Shown here piece after piece: positions 25,545 through 33,930 of a stretch of DNA of 64,000 nt (position 1 is its first letter; every line of letters begins with the position of its first letter). The position numbers and the translations under genes are program-made. Origin of the DNA: Sinimarinibacterium arenosum (GTDB taxonomy: Bacteria > Pseudomonadota > Gammaproteobacteria > Nevskiales > Nevskiaceae); contig NZ_SUKF01000003.1 in assembly GCF_005047655.1 (NCBI RefSeq), forward strand, positions 1 through 64,000. Direction: 5' to 3'. The notes beneath the pieces are model-generated. The model saw only the letters and a list, made by a program, of their open reading frames with translations, was not told where the DNA came from and searched no databases.

Positions 25545-26207
25545 ATGACCGCGCGTATTGTCGTCCTGATTTCAGGTCAGGGGCGCAATCTTCAGGCACT
25601 GCTGGACGCATGTGCGGACGGCCGCATTGACGGTCGCATTGCGGCCGTCGTGAGCAATCGCGCCGATGCGGGCGGTTTGCAGCGTGCCCGGGACGCTGGC
25701 GTCGTCACACGGGTCCTGACGTCACAGGATTATGCTGATCGTGCCAGTTACGATGCGGCGCTGGCGGAGGTGGTCGACATCTACGCGCCGGATATCGTCG
25801 TGCTGGCTGGTTTCATGCGCATCCTGACGCCGGGCTTTGTGCAGCGCTACAGCGGCCGCATGATCAACATCCATCCGTCCCTGTTGCCGCGACATACCGG
25901 CCTTCACACTCATCAACGCGCGCTCGACGCCGGCGATGCGGAGCATGGAGCGACGGTGCACTTCGTGACCGAGGAACTCGACGGCGGGCCGGCCATAGTT
26001 CAGGGCAAGTTCATGGTGCAGGCGCAGGATACCCAGGAGACTCTTGCGGAGCGCGTCATGCAGCAGATCGAACTGAAGATCTTTCCCCAGGCCGTGGCAT
26101 GGCTTGCGGCGGGCGATGTCGCGCTGGTCGACGGGAAAGTGCGATTCCGTGATCGCGTACTGGATGCCCCGTTGTCGATGGACGCGGTCGAGGGGCGTTT
26201 CCGATGA
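25545..26207 (+). CDS. purN: Phosphoribosylglycinamide formyltransferase
   Basis: GART transformylase: moves a formyl group from 10-formyl-THF to GAR. The 220-residue protein shows VLISGQGRNLQALLDAC at the start and the family signature INIHPSLLPRHTGLHTHQRALDAGDAEHGATVHFV with the catalytic Asn-His-Asp set (the Asp is in TEELDGGPAIVQ). The next gene starts 4 bp before its end, so the operon continues. Confidence 0.96.
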   Translation: MTARIVVLISGQGRNLQALLDACADGRIDGRIAAVVSNRADAGGLQRARDAGVVTRVLTSQDYADRASYDAALAEVVDIYAPDIVVLAGFMRILTPGFVQRYSGRMINIHPSLLPRHTGLHTHQRALDAGDAEHGATVHFVTEELDGGPAIVQGKFMVQAQDTQETLAERVMQQIELKIFPQAVAWLAAGDVALVDGKVRFRDRVLDAPLSMDAVEGRFR

Positions 26208-26926
26208 GCTTGCGCAGACTGGTGTGGGTGATCGCCCTGCTGGCGAGCTCGCAGTCGGTGTTCGCGGCGGAAGTCGACCCGACGCAGCATCTGACCGCTC
26301 GCTCCGATCGCTACGATGTCACTTGGAGCGGTATTCCGCTGGGCGAAGGCGAGATCCGTCTCACGCCTCAGGCCGATGGCTGCTTCCTCTACGAATCAAC
26401 CACCGATCCGATCGCGCTGGTGCGGTGGACCTATGGTGCGCCGAAGGAAACCAGCCAGTTCTGCGTGCAGAACGGCCGCATCATTTCGCGACAGTTCAGC
26501 TACGACAACGACAAACGCGAAAATGACAGCTTCCGGCTCGACTTCGACTGGGGTCAGAAACGCGTCAAGACACTGCGTGCCGGCGAGATGACCCTTCGCG
26601 ATCTGCCGGATCAGGCCTATGACCGTTTCGTGATTCGCGAGGCGGTCCGCATGTGGGTGATCAGGAATGCGGCTGGAGACGCTCCGGATCAGGCCGAATT
26701 TGTGCTGGTCAATGAGGACCGCATGAAGTCCTACCGGTTTGCGGTCATCGGGACCGAGTCCGTCGCGACGCCGGCCGGCACTTTCGAGACAATTCGTGTT
26801 GATCGAATCGACGATCCCAAGCGACCGTTTCACTACTGGTTCGCGCCGAGCCGCGACTACATTCCGGTCAAGCTTGAGCACTTGAAGAAGGACAAGGTCG
26901 AGCTGCGGATGACTCTGCTTCGCTAA
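26204..26926 (+). CDS. DUF3108 periplasmic protein
   Basis: A 240-residue protein with a signal peptide (RLVWVIALLASSQSVFAAE) and a beta-rich body matching DUF3108. It shows YDVTWSGIPLGEGEIRL, a repeated Y-x-F/W-type pattern, and near the end GTFETIRVDRIDDPKRPFHYWFAPSRDYIPVKLEHLKK. Homologs follow purN in many gammaproteobacteria. The function is unknown; lipid or polymer handling in the periplasm has been suggested for the fold, not shown. Confidence 0.85.
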   Translation: MSLRRLVWVIALLASSQSVFAAEVDPTQHLTARSDRYDVTWSGIPLGEGEIRLTPQADGCFLYESTTDPIALVRWTYGAPKETSQFCVQNGRIISRQFSYDNDKRENDSFRLDFDWGQKRVKTLRAGEMTLRDLPDQAYDRFVIREAVRMWVIRNAAGDAPDQAEFVLVNEDRMKSYRFAVIGTESVATPAGTFETIRVDRIDDPKRPFHYWFAPSRDYIPVKLEHLKKDKVELRMTLLR

Positions 26927-26942
26927 CTGGTTCGGTCGGCCG

Positions 26943-28295
26943 TCAGGCGACGACGCCGTCCTCGCGCAGCTTGTCGAGGTGGCTTTCGATATTCATCTGC
27001 GCCAGCGGCAGCAGTCGCGGATCGAGATCCGGATAAATCGCCGCGAGCATTCCAGACATATCGCGGCCTTCGTGGATCAGCGCCAGTATCTGCTTTTCGC
27101 GCATTTCCCGGTGATGCAGGGTATCGCGGAGCCGGAAGGTGCCGCCCAGTCCGATGCCGTGCGACGGATAGATCGCCATTGGATTGAGCTCGATCACCTT
27201 GCGCAGCGATGCCAGATACTTGCGCATGTTGCCTTCCGGTTTGGCGATGACCACGGTCCCCAGGCCCTGAATCAGATCGCTGACGATGCACCAGGCACGG
27301 CTTTCTGGCATCAACGCCAGCTGGCCCTCATCGTGACCTGGGACTTCGTACACCTCGACAGCTTGTCCCAGCCAGCGGCACAGCACATCGCCCTCGCGAT
27401 AGATGTTGACGCTGATTTCGTCGAAGTAGGCCAAACCGGCTTTTTCACGAATGCGTGTCTGCGTATCTTCTGACATGCCCATGGGGACATCGAGCGTTCG
27501 CGCGATGAGGTTGGCGCGCTCGCGATGGTCGGGATGATGGTGCGTCAGAAAGATTTCGTGGATGCCGAAGCGATTGGCGACTGCGACCAGTTTTTCCATC
27601 TCCGCATCATCGGCGGGCGATGGATCCACCAGCACACGATGCGACTGCAGGTCGCCCAGCAGGAAGCAATTAGTGTGCTGGGCCGGAGGAATGGTGTTCG
27701 AGCGCACCAGGATCTGCCGCACGCCTGCGACTGATTCAATCAGGGGCAATTCGTAGCGCTTGCGGGTTTCAAAGTGCAGGCCGGGAATTTCATCGGCATT
27801 GATGTTGGTTCCCAGCGCTCGCAGCACCGCGACAGTGGGTGGCGCCGCAATGATGCGCCCGTTCTGATACTGCTCCAGCCATTCGCCCGGAGGTGCCCAG
27901 CTGAATTCGGCGATTTCGTGCGCGTCAGCCTTGACGTCCGGGCGCTCGGCCAGCTCGATCAGGAAGAAATGGGTGTTGAAGCGAACCGGTGCCGGTGCGG
28001 GCGTCAGCGCAATGCCAAGATCGCGCAGCGTGAGTACGCCGCCCTCCGTGTGGAGGGCGACGAGGTCCAGTGCAATTTCTTCCTGCAATTCGCGGATCAG
28101 CGCACGCAGCAAGCGGCTTTCAATAGCGTGCCAGGCCGTCGGCAGATCGAGGCCTGAGGCATCCTCGGCGTCGACTTTGCCGCCCGGAAATGCGCTGTAG
28201 CCTGGGAACGCGCGCAGGAAGCCCTGACGCTTCAGCACCATGACGTGGCCACGGTGAACGAGCACCGCGGTAACAGCGTCGACAATTCGACTCAT
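26943..28295 (-). CDS. Nudix hydrolase fused to metallo-beta-lactamase-fold hydrolase
   Basis: A 450-residue two-domain protein. Residues 1-150 are Nudix: GGK (38-40), a spacer of 28 residues and RELQEE (68-73), the NUDT19-like long Nudix box. Residues ~190-370 are an MBL domain with the metal motif THHHPDH (251-257), GHDEGQLALMPE and DLIQGLGT. The last ~80 residues (NPMAIYPSHGIGLGG, then HHREMREKQILALI) resemble the LACTB2-type winged helix. Nudix enzymes cut X-linked nucleoside diphosphates such as CoA; LACTB2-like MBLs cut RNA or other substrates. The joint function is unknown. It is convergent with the DUF3108 gene. Confidence 0.85.
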   Translation of the reverse strand: MSRIVDAVTAVLVHRGHVMVLKRQGFLRAFPGYSAFPGGKVDAEDASGLDLPTAWHAIESRLLRALIRELQEEIALDLVALHTEGGVLTLRDLGIALTPAPAPVRFNTHFFLIELAERPDVKADAHEIAEFSWAPPGEWLEQYQNGRIIAAPPTVAVLRALGTNINADEIPGLHFETRKRYELPLIESVAGVRQILVRSNTIPPAQHTNCFLLGDLQSHRVLVDPSPADDAEMEKLVAVANRFGIHEIFLTHHHPDHRERANLIARTLDVPMGMSEDTQTRIREKAGLAYFDEISVNIYREGDVLCRWLGQAVEVYEVPGHDEGQLALMPESRAWCIVSDLIQGLGTVVIAKPEGNMRKYLASLRKVIELNPMAIYPSHGIGLGGTFRLRDTLHHREMREKQILALIHEGRDMSGMLAAIYPDLDPRLLPLAQMNIESHLDKLREDGVVA

Positions 28296-28340
28296 GGCAA
28301 CCGATCTGCGTGCGAAGGAGTTGAGACTATGCCAAACCCT

Positions 28341-28402
28341 GCGGCAGTTGATGTGCCGCGGAATGCAACGATGCCGATGACCCTGCTGGTATCGGCATCG
28401 TT
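28341..28402. other. Two adjacent hairpins downstream of the small lipoprotein gene
   Basis: GCGGCA (28341-28346) pairs with TGCCGC (28354-28359), and a perfect 12-bp arm AACGATGCCGAT (28367-28378) pairs with 28391-28402 around a 12-base loop. The pair lies between the minus-strand lipoprotein gene and the Nudix-MBL gene. No T-run follows, so a processing or mRNA-stability role, or a Rho-independent stop of weak type, is possible. Confidence 0.45.
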
Positions 28403-28426
28403 ACGACGACCTGCCTGTGGGATGGC

Positions 28427-28702
28427 TTACTTGTCCTCGCGGGGAGCGATCCGTTTGATCGAGACCTTGTCTCCGGCGTAGGTCACTTCAATCACGTTCT
28501 TCGAGCCGTTCCACGTTTCGGTCGACACCGTAAAGTTTCCGATGCCGCCGCCACTGACGTCGTCCGGCTTGCCGAGGATCGCATGCACTTCGTCCGGCGA
28601 CATTCCGGATTTGACCTTTTCATAGTTCGCCGGGGTGGCCTTGCTACAGGCGCTCAGCAGCAACAGAGCGCCGGCGGCAACAAGCAGGATCGATTTTTTC
28701 AT
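28427..28702 (-). CDS. Small lipoprotein with SmpA/OmlA-like fold
   Basis: A 91-residue lipoprotein with signal peptide MKKSILLVAAGALLLLSAC (lipobox Cys19). The motif YEKVKSGMSPDEVHAILGKPDDVSGG is the start of the SmpA/OmlA (BamE-like) domain, which includes many small gammaproteobacterial lipoproteins with a DUF3862-like end. The ATG at 28702 is preferred over one 6 codons upstream because it makes the normal signal peptide start. Its partner is unknown; it is not BamE itself. Confidence 0.75.
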   Translation of the reverse strand: MKKSILLVAAGALLLLSACSKATPANYEKVKSGMSPDEVHAILGKPDDVSGGGIGNFTVSTETWNGSKNVIEVTYAGDKVSIKRIAPREDK

Positions 28703-28815
28703 TGAATGATTTTCCAACACGGGACGGGAATTGCCTGCGAATAGTAGGTGAACTTGGCTCCGCCGGTGAGAGTACGTACGTCGGCCGTCGGAGCCCAGCT
28801 TGATGATTTTGGGGG

Positions 28816-29250
28816 TTAGTACAGGTCAAAGGCATCGAGCAGCACATGCGTTGCCTCGATCACGCGCACGACCTGATTGTCGATGCGCACCGTGACCACG
28901 CCCTCAGGCTGCGGCGGCAGACGTCGGATGATGCTGGACGGCAGCGGCTCGTGATAGCGCCAGATATCGGACGGGACAACGTCGCCGCGCGACATTTTCT
29001 TCTGCCATCCCGGCGGCAGGCCCTTGCCGCTGGCCAGACGCTTTTCCATACCCTTGTTCAGCTTCTTGTCCTTGGCCTTGCCGTGATCGGACTGCTCCTG
29101 CTGGTAATAATTGCGCAGCACGGTGCGCTCGTGATCCGAGATCGTGACGCGGCCCTGCGTGTCGATCGTGACCGATCCGGCGCTGGCCGGGACGGCGGTA
29201 AGCAGCGACGCCGCGATCAGCAGGACGCTCAAAGCAGAAATTTTCTTCAT
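28816..29250 (-). CDS. RcnB/CigR-like periplasmic protein
   Basis: A 144-residue protein with a signal peptide (MKKISALSVLLIAASLLTAVPASA). The basic middle segment KDKKLNKGMEKRLASGKGLPPGWQKKMSRGDVV and the closing IDNQVVRVIEATHVLLDAF are typical of the RcnB / CigR family. Salmonella CigR is an anti-virulence regulator and E. coli RcnB is linked to nickel and cobalt handling. Role here unknown. It is followed after 114 bp by the small lipoprotein gene on the same strand. Confidence 0.78.
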   Translation of the reverse strand: MKKISALSVLLIAASLLTAVPASAGSVTIDTQGRVTISDHERTVLRNYYQQEQSDHGKAKDKKLNKGMEKRLASGKGLPPGWQKKMSRGDVVPSDIWRYHEPLPSSIIRRLPPQPEGVVTVRIDNQVVRVIEATHVLLDAFDLY

Positions 29251-29427
29251 GGTGACTGTCTCCCGAATATTCTGTGCCTGTTGCATTTAGGGCCCTTGAC
29301 GATGAACTGGCCCTGAATCTGCCTTATGTTGCGCTCTTTATCGAATAAATCGCAGCGGCGTTCGTGCCAGGGGGAGTGCATGCAGCAGGAGTCCGATCGG
29401 TCCGGGAATTCATCAAGGGGGAAGGGA

Positions 29428-30208
29428 ATGCCAAGGGCAGTGATGGGTCGCGGTCTTGCCGGTCTGGGTCTGCTGCTGCTGAGTCTGCTGCAAAGCGGGT
29501 GTCTTGCGGCATTTCGGCCTGTGCCAGAGCAGATCCCCACCCAGGCGATTGACGGCGCTGGTGCGCATCATCGTCAGGTTGTGGTGCTGCCGGGGCGGGC
29601 GGACGATCTTGAAGGATTGCGCCGGTCCGGCATCGTCGAGGCGATCCAGCAGGGGGATCCTCAGGCCGACGTCCTGCTGGTCGGTGCGACGCCTGGGTAT
29701 TACCGCGAGGGTCGACTGGTCGAGCGTCTGCATGACCAGATCGTGGCGCCGGCGCGTGCGCGCGGCTATCGCTGGATCGCGCTGGTGGGTGCGTCAATGG
29801 GAGGCTTTGGGGCGTTGATGTACCAGCGCGTCCATCCGGGTGAGATCGATGCGCTGCTGCTGTTGGCGCCGTACATGGGAGACGAGCGGTTGCAGCGGGA
29901 CATCGTCGACGCGGGTGGTGTCGGCGGCTGGAATCCCGGGCCGTTGCCCCCCCCAGGTTGATCGCAGCAACGCGACCCGCGAGCTCTGGCGAGTGGTTCA
30001 TGGCTGGCCGCAGCGGGCCGACGCGGCCGCATCGGTGTGGCTGGTGTGCGGGACCGAGGATCGCTTCATTTCGGCCGCGCAATTGATGGCGCCGCAGCTG
30101 CCGTCTGGCCATTTTCTGGCGCTGCCGGGCGGGCATGCCTGGACGGTCTGGAGCGCCGGCGCGCGGACTGTTTTTGCGCAGCAGGTCGCTGCGCTGGAGC
30201 GGCCGTGA
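29428..30208 (+). pseudogene. Alpha/beta-hydrolase-like lipoprotein, frameshifted at a C8 run
   Basis: An ATG at 29428 with a purine-rich RBS begins a lipoprotein (lipobox Cys25, LLQSGC). It continues as an alpha/beta hydrolase with the nucleophile elbow GASMGGFGAL. The frame is lost at the run of eight C (29947-29954) and stops after LPPPG at 29961. The other frame then continues the protein with VDRSNATRELWRVVHG, CGTEDRF (acid region) and GGHAW (catalytic His) to 30208. Removing one C restores a single ~259-residue hydrolase. It could be a sequencing error, a phase-variable tract or a recent mutation. The substrate is unknown. Confidence 0.7.
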
Positions 30209-30276
30209 CGTTTTCTTTTCGGCGCCAGCGTGGACAATAGGCACACCGAATCCGCAACCAAGCGAGCCGAACCGTC

Positions 30277-31416
30277 GTGAGCCCATTTCAAGCCTGTCAT
30301 CAATATGGCCAGTCCATCTGGCTGGACTTCATCCGCCGTGATCTGCTGCTGTCCGGCGGCTTGCAGGCCTTGATTGACGAAGGGATTCGCGGACTGACGT
30401 CCAATCCGGCGATCTTCGAAAAGGCGATCGCCGGCAGCGCCGACTATGACACCGCGCTGGCAGCTAGGGTGCGCGCAGGCGAAACCGATGCGGCGTGCCT
30501 GTTCGAGCACCTGGCGATCGAGGATATTCGCAAGGCTGCTGACATCTTCATGCCGCTGTATCGCGACAGCGCAGCTCGGGATGGTTATGTCAGCCTCGAG
30601 GTGTCACCGCATATCGCGCTGGACGCCGAGGCGACGATTGCCGACGCACGGCGGCTGTGGAAGGCAGTGGATCGTCCCAATCTGATGATCAAGGTGCCGG
30701 GCACCGCGGCCGGAGCGATTGCGGTCCGGCAGCTGATCGGCGAGGGCATCAACGTCAATGTGACCCTGCTGTTTTCGCGGCCTGCCTATCTGGCGGTGGC
30801 CGAAGCCTATCTTGACGGTCTTGAGACCTACGTTGCCGCCGGTGGCGATCCGGCGACCGTGGCCAGCGTTGCCAGTTTCTTCATCAGCCGCATCGACAGC
30901 GCGATGGATGCCGAAATTGATGCGCGGATCGCTGCCACCAATGATGCCAAGCTGCATGCACAGCTTGCGGCGCTGAAAGGTGGTGTCGCGATTGCCAACG
31001 CCAAACTGGCTTATCGGGACTACCAGCAGTTGTGCCTGACGCCGCGCTGGCAGGCGCTCGTGCAGCGCGGCGCACACCCGCAGCGCCTGCTGTGGGCCAG
31101 CACCGGCACCAAGAACGCGGCCTATCGCGACGTGCTGTATGTGGAACAGCTGATCGGTGCGGATACCGTCAATACGATTCCGCCGGCAACGATGGACGCG
31201 TTCCGCGATCACGGTCAGGTCACTGCAACACTGACCGATTCGGTCGATGCTGCCGATGCGGCGCTCGGCCAGGTCGAGGCCCTGGGATTGCCGCTGGATG
31301 CCATTACCGAGCAGTTGGTCGCCGATGGGGTGAAGCTGTTTGTCGATGCGCACGATCAGCTGCTCGCGGCGGTCGCACGCAAGCGCGACGTGCTCAATGC
31401 GGCTGCAGCATCGTGA
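30277..31416 (+). CDS. tal: Transaldolase, long (Tal2-like) type
   Basis: Transfers dihydroxyacetone from sedoheptulose 7-phosphate to glyceraldehyde 3-phosphate in the pentose phosphate pathway. The 379-residue protein starts with SIWLDFIRRDLLLSGGLQALI and GLTSNPAIFEKAI, and the Schiff-base lysine is in NLMIKVPGT. The motif ISRIDSAMD and ASTGTKN match the longer bacterial branch (about 370 residues), unlike the ~317-residue TalB. A GTG start is used. The MBL gene overlaps its stop codon by 4 bp. Confidence 0.93.
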   Translation: MSPFQACHQYGQSIWLDFIRRDLLLSGGLQALIDEGIRGLTSNPAIFEKAIAGSADYDTALAARVRAGETDAACLFEHLAIEDIRKAADIFMPLYRDSAARDGYVSLEVSPHIALDAEATIADARRLWKAVDRPNLMIKVPGTAAGAIAVRQLIGEGINVNVTLLFSRPAYLAVAEAYLDGLETYVAAGGDPATVASVASFFISRIDSAMDAEIDARIAATNDAKLHAQLAALKGGVAIANAKLAYRDYQQLCLTPRWQALVQRGAHPQRLLWASTGTKNAAYRDVLYVEQLIGADTVNTIPPATMDAFRDHGQVTATLTDSVDAADAALGQVEALGLPLDAITEQLVADGVKLFVDAHDQLLAAVARKRDVLNAAAAS

Positions 31417-32084
31417 CAGCGTCGCAGCCGGCTACCCTGAAGGCCGAAGTCATTCCGGTTACGCCGTTTGAGCAGAACTGCACGCTGATCTGGGATCCGC
31501 AGACGCTGCGCGGCGCGCTGGTCGATGCCGGGGGCGAGGTGCCGCGCTTGCTGGATGCGGTCCGCAGCCGCGGCGTCACGCTGGAAAAGCTGCTGGTCAC
31601 TCACGGGCACCTGGATCACGTCGGCGTCGTCGCCGATCTTGCCGACCAACTGCAGCTGCCAATCGAAGGGCCGCATGTCGACGATCGTTTCTGGATCGAG
31701 CTGTTGCCCGATGCGGCTCGCCAGTACGGGTTTCCGCCGTCACGCAGTTTTGAGCCGACGCGCTGGCTGCAGCAGGGCGATCAGGTCACGGTCGGCGGTC
31801 TGAGTCTGGATGTCATTCATTGTCCGGGTCACACGCCGGGTCATGTCGTGTTCTATCACGCGCCGTCGCAATTGGCGCTGGTGGGCGACGTGCTGTTCCA
31901 GGGTTCGATTGGCCGTACTGATTTTCCGCGTGGCAATCACGGGGATCTGATCCGCTCCATCCGCGAGCGCCTGTTCCCGCTGGGTGACTCGATCAGCTTT
32001 GTTCCGGGACATGGTCCGGTGTCCACCTTCGGCGCCGAGCGTAAATCCAATCCCTATGTGTCGGATCGCGCGGTCGGCGCCTGA
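31413..32084 (+). CDS. Metallo-beta-lactamase-fold hydrolase (glyoxalase II-like)
   Basis: A 223-residue protein started by a GTG overlapping the tal stop (GTGA). The MBL metal motif is THGHLDH (His64, His66, Asp68, His69), followed by CPGHTPGH, GDVLFQGSIGRTDFPRG and FVPGHGP. This is the YcbL-type of glyoxalase II-like hydrolase. The substrate is probably a thioester or small metabolite; it is not the gloB gene, which lies elsewhere in this window. Pairing with transaldolase may be only local. Confidence 0.88.
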   Translation: MTASQPATLKAEVIPVTPFEQNCTLIWDPQTLRGALVDAGGEVPRLLDAVRSRGVTLEKLLVTHGHLDHVGVVADLADQLQLPIEGPHVDDRFWIELLPDAARQYGFPPSRSFEPTRWLQQGDQVTVGGLSLDVIHCPGHTPGHVVFYHAPSQLALVGDVLFQGSIGRTDFPRGNHGDLIRSIRERLFPLGDSISFVPGHGPVSTFGAERKSNPYVSDRAVGA

Positions 32085-32103
32085 GACGAGCCGTTACTGG
32101 ACG

Positions 32104-32135
32104 AAAAAAAATGCCCCGGCTGCGCGGCCGAGGCA
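32104..32135 (-). terminator. Intrinsic terminator after cysH
   Basis: On the minus strand TGCCTCGGC pairs with GCCGGGGCA (32135-32112, one G-U pair) around a 6-base loop and is followed by eight T residues. It lies about 30 bp after the cysH stop, and downstream of the convergent MBL gene. Confidence 0.8.
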
Positions 32136-32166
32136 GAAGATCGCGACAGCAAATGTGACGATCAGT

Positions 32167-32877
32167 CTATTGGTGCAATCCGCACTCGGTTTTGGGCTTG
32201 CCCAGCCAGCGACCGCTGCGGCCGTCGCCGGCCACAGTGCAATGGGTGCAGCCGATCGATGAGTAACCCTTGGCCACCAGCGGGTGAAACGGCAGCGCGT
32301 GTTCGCTGATGTAGGCGTCGCGCTGTTCGCGGGTGACATCGATCATGGGATTGAACTTCAGGATGCCGCGACGCAGCTCGAAGATATCCAGGCCGGCGCG
32401 ATGCTCGGTCTGCCAGCGCATCAGGCTGGATACCCATACCTGATAGTTCGGCTTGATCGTCTCCAGCGGCTCGACCTTGTTGATCGAGCAGCAGAAGTCA
32501 GGATCCTTCTCCCAGGTCTTCTCATCCGTGGTGAACTGGTGTTTCCAGTCCTCCGCGCGCAGATCGGCGACTTTGAGGTCGAACAGCTCGATCAGATACT
32601 GCTTGTACGCTTCGGTTTCGGCAAAGTGATAGCCGGTGTCGATGAAATGGATCAGCTGCTGCGGACGAATCCGCGAAATGATGTGCAGGAAATACGCTGA
32701 GGTTGCGGCGAAGGAAGAAGTCACCAGCACTCCGGCAGGGTCGAAGTCGATGTACAGCTGGCGAATTCGTTCCTCGAAATGCAGCGGCGCGTAGCGCGCG
32801 TTCAGCGCGCGGATCTCCGCATCGTCCAGGACGCGAATCGGGCGGCGGTCTTCAGCGGTGGCGGGCACGTCAAACAT
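32167..32877 (-). CDS. cysH: Assimilatory APS/PAPS reductase with [4Fe-4S] cysteines
   Basis: Reduces activated sulfate to sulfite for cysteine synthesis. The 236-residue protein has the adenylylsulfate-binding fold (SSFAATSAYFLHIISRI, IDTGYHFAET) and ends in ECGLH with the redox Cys232. It also has Cys129-Cys130 (DFCC) and Cys210/Cys213 (CTHC), the four ligands of a [4Fe-4S] cluster. Such proteins use APS rather than PAPS, unlike E. coli CysH, so plant- or Pseudomonas-type APS reductase is likely. It stands alone, with its own terminator. Confidence 0.93.
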   Translation of the reverse strand: MFDVPATAEDRRPIRVLDDAEIRALNARYAPLHFEERIRQLYIDFDPAGVLVTSSFAATSAYFLHIISRIRPQQLIHFIDTGYHFAETEAYKQYLIELFDLKVADLRAEDWKHQFTTDEKTWEKDPDFCCSINKVEPLETIKPNYQVWVSSLMRWQTEHRAGLDIFELRRGILKFNPMIDVTREQRDAYISEHALPFHPLVAKGYSSIGCTHCTVAGDGRSGRWLGKPKTECGLHQ

Positions 32878-33045
32878 TCCTGGAGCTCCCGGGCCGGCTC
32901 TTCCGGCGTTCGGCGGCGAGTCTATGAGCCGTTTCCAGGGTACACAATGCGTGGCGCCGGTTTTCCCGAAAATGGAATAAGGATATAGCGGGTCTCGTAT
33001 CTGAAAAGAGGTCAGATATGTCCCTTAACCCTATGAATAAATAAC

Positions 33046-33459
33046 TTATTCGAACATGCTTCGCTTCAGCTTCTGCAGCAGGCGGCGTTGCTGCTTGGTG
33101 GGGCGGTCGGGCCCGGCCGCCTGCTGCGCAGCCTGACGTTCGAGTCGCTGGCTTTCGCGGCGTTGCACGCTTTCATCGGTTTCCAGATAGAGCAACTGTG
33201 CCTCGGGAGCGCCGCGGCGCACGTCGGACAGCGCGCGGACCCGCACTTCCTGGTCGTCCCAGCCGCGACGCACGGCGATGCGGGCCCCGACGGCAACCTC
33301 CTTGCTGACTTTGCAGCGCTCGCCGTCGTAACGGACATGGCCGCTTTCGATGGCCTGCTTGGCGAGGGTCCGGGTCTTGTAGAAGCGGGCAGCCCATAGC
33401 CATTTGTCGAGGCGTACGCGCGGCGCTTCTCCGGCAGCGGAATTTCCTGACGAGCTCAT
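33046..33459 (-). CDS. hslR: Hsp15-type S4-domain RNA-binding protein
   Basis: A 137-residue protein with an N-terminal S4 domain (RLDKWLWAARFYKTRTLAKQAIESGHVRYDG) and a long basic C-terminal helix (PTKQQRRLLQKLKRSMFE). E. coli Hsp15 rescues blocked 50S subunits that carry nascent chains after heat shock. The N-terminal SSSGNSAAGEAP leader is short and lineage-specific. It is divergent from the globin gene, with 30 bp between. Confidence 0.9.
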   Translation of the reverse strand: MSSSGNSAAGEAPRVRLDKWLWAARFYKTRTLAKQAIESGHVRYDGERCKVSKEVAVGARIAVRRGWDDQEVRVRALSDVRRGAPEAQLLYLETDESVQRRESQRLERQAAQQAAGPDRPTKQQRRLLQKLKRSMFE

Positions 33460-33489
33460 CCAGTTACGATATCGCGCCCAGGCGACCAG

Positions 33490-33924
33490 ATGAAACCTGC
33501 AGATATGAGCGAGTCCTCAAACACGATTTCCGCATTCCAGGCACTGGGTGGCGAAGCGGGCGTGCGCCGGCTGGTCGACGGTTTTTACGATCTGATGGAC
33601 GCAGATCCGGCATATGCCGTGTTGCGCGCTTTGCATCCTGCGGATCTGAGCGGTTCGCGCGACAAGCTGTACTGGTTTCTGTGTGGCTGGCTGGGTGGAC
33701 CGCAGCTCTACGTCGAACGTTTCGGTCATCCGCGCCTGCGCGCGCGGCACCTGCCGTTTTCGATCGGGGTCGTCGAACGCGACCAGTGGATGGACTGCAT
33801 GCTGCGTTCCCTGAGCCGGAACCAGGTTCCTGATGGCATCGCGCGGCAGTTGGCCGGTAGTCTGTTCACGACTGCGGACTGGATGCGCAATCGGGCCGAA
33901 GAGAGTGGCGACAGCGATTTCTGA
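33490..33924 (+). CDS. Group 2 truncated hemoglobin
   Basis: A 144-residue heme protein of the truncated globin group 2 (YjbI/trHbO-like). Features are the short helical start FQALGGEAGVRRLVDGFYDLMD, the conserved Trp-Gly segment KLYWFLCGWLGGPQLYVERFGHPRLRARH, the proximal-His helix (HLPFSIGVVERDQWMDCM) and a final helix. Such globins bind O2 or NO and can take part in redox or sulfur chemistry; no role can be assigned here. A second ATG at 33505 could be the start. Confidence 0.88.
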   Translation: MKPADMSESSNTISAFQALGGEAGVRRLVDGFYDLMDADPAYAVLRALHPADLSGSRDKLYWFLCGWLGGPQLYVERFGHPRLRARHLPFSIGVVERDQWMDCMLRSLSRNQVPDGIARQLAGSLFTTADWMRNRAEESGDSDF

Positions 33925-33930
33925 GCGACT

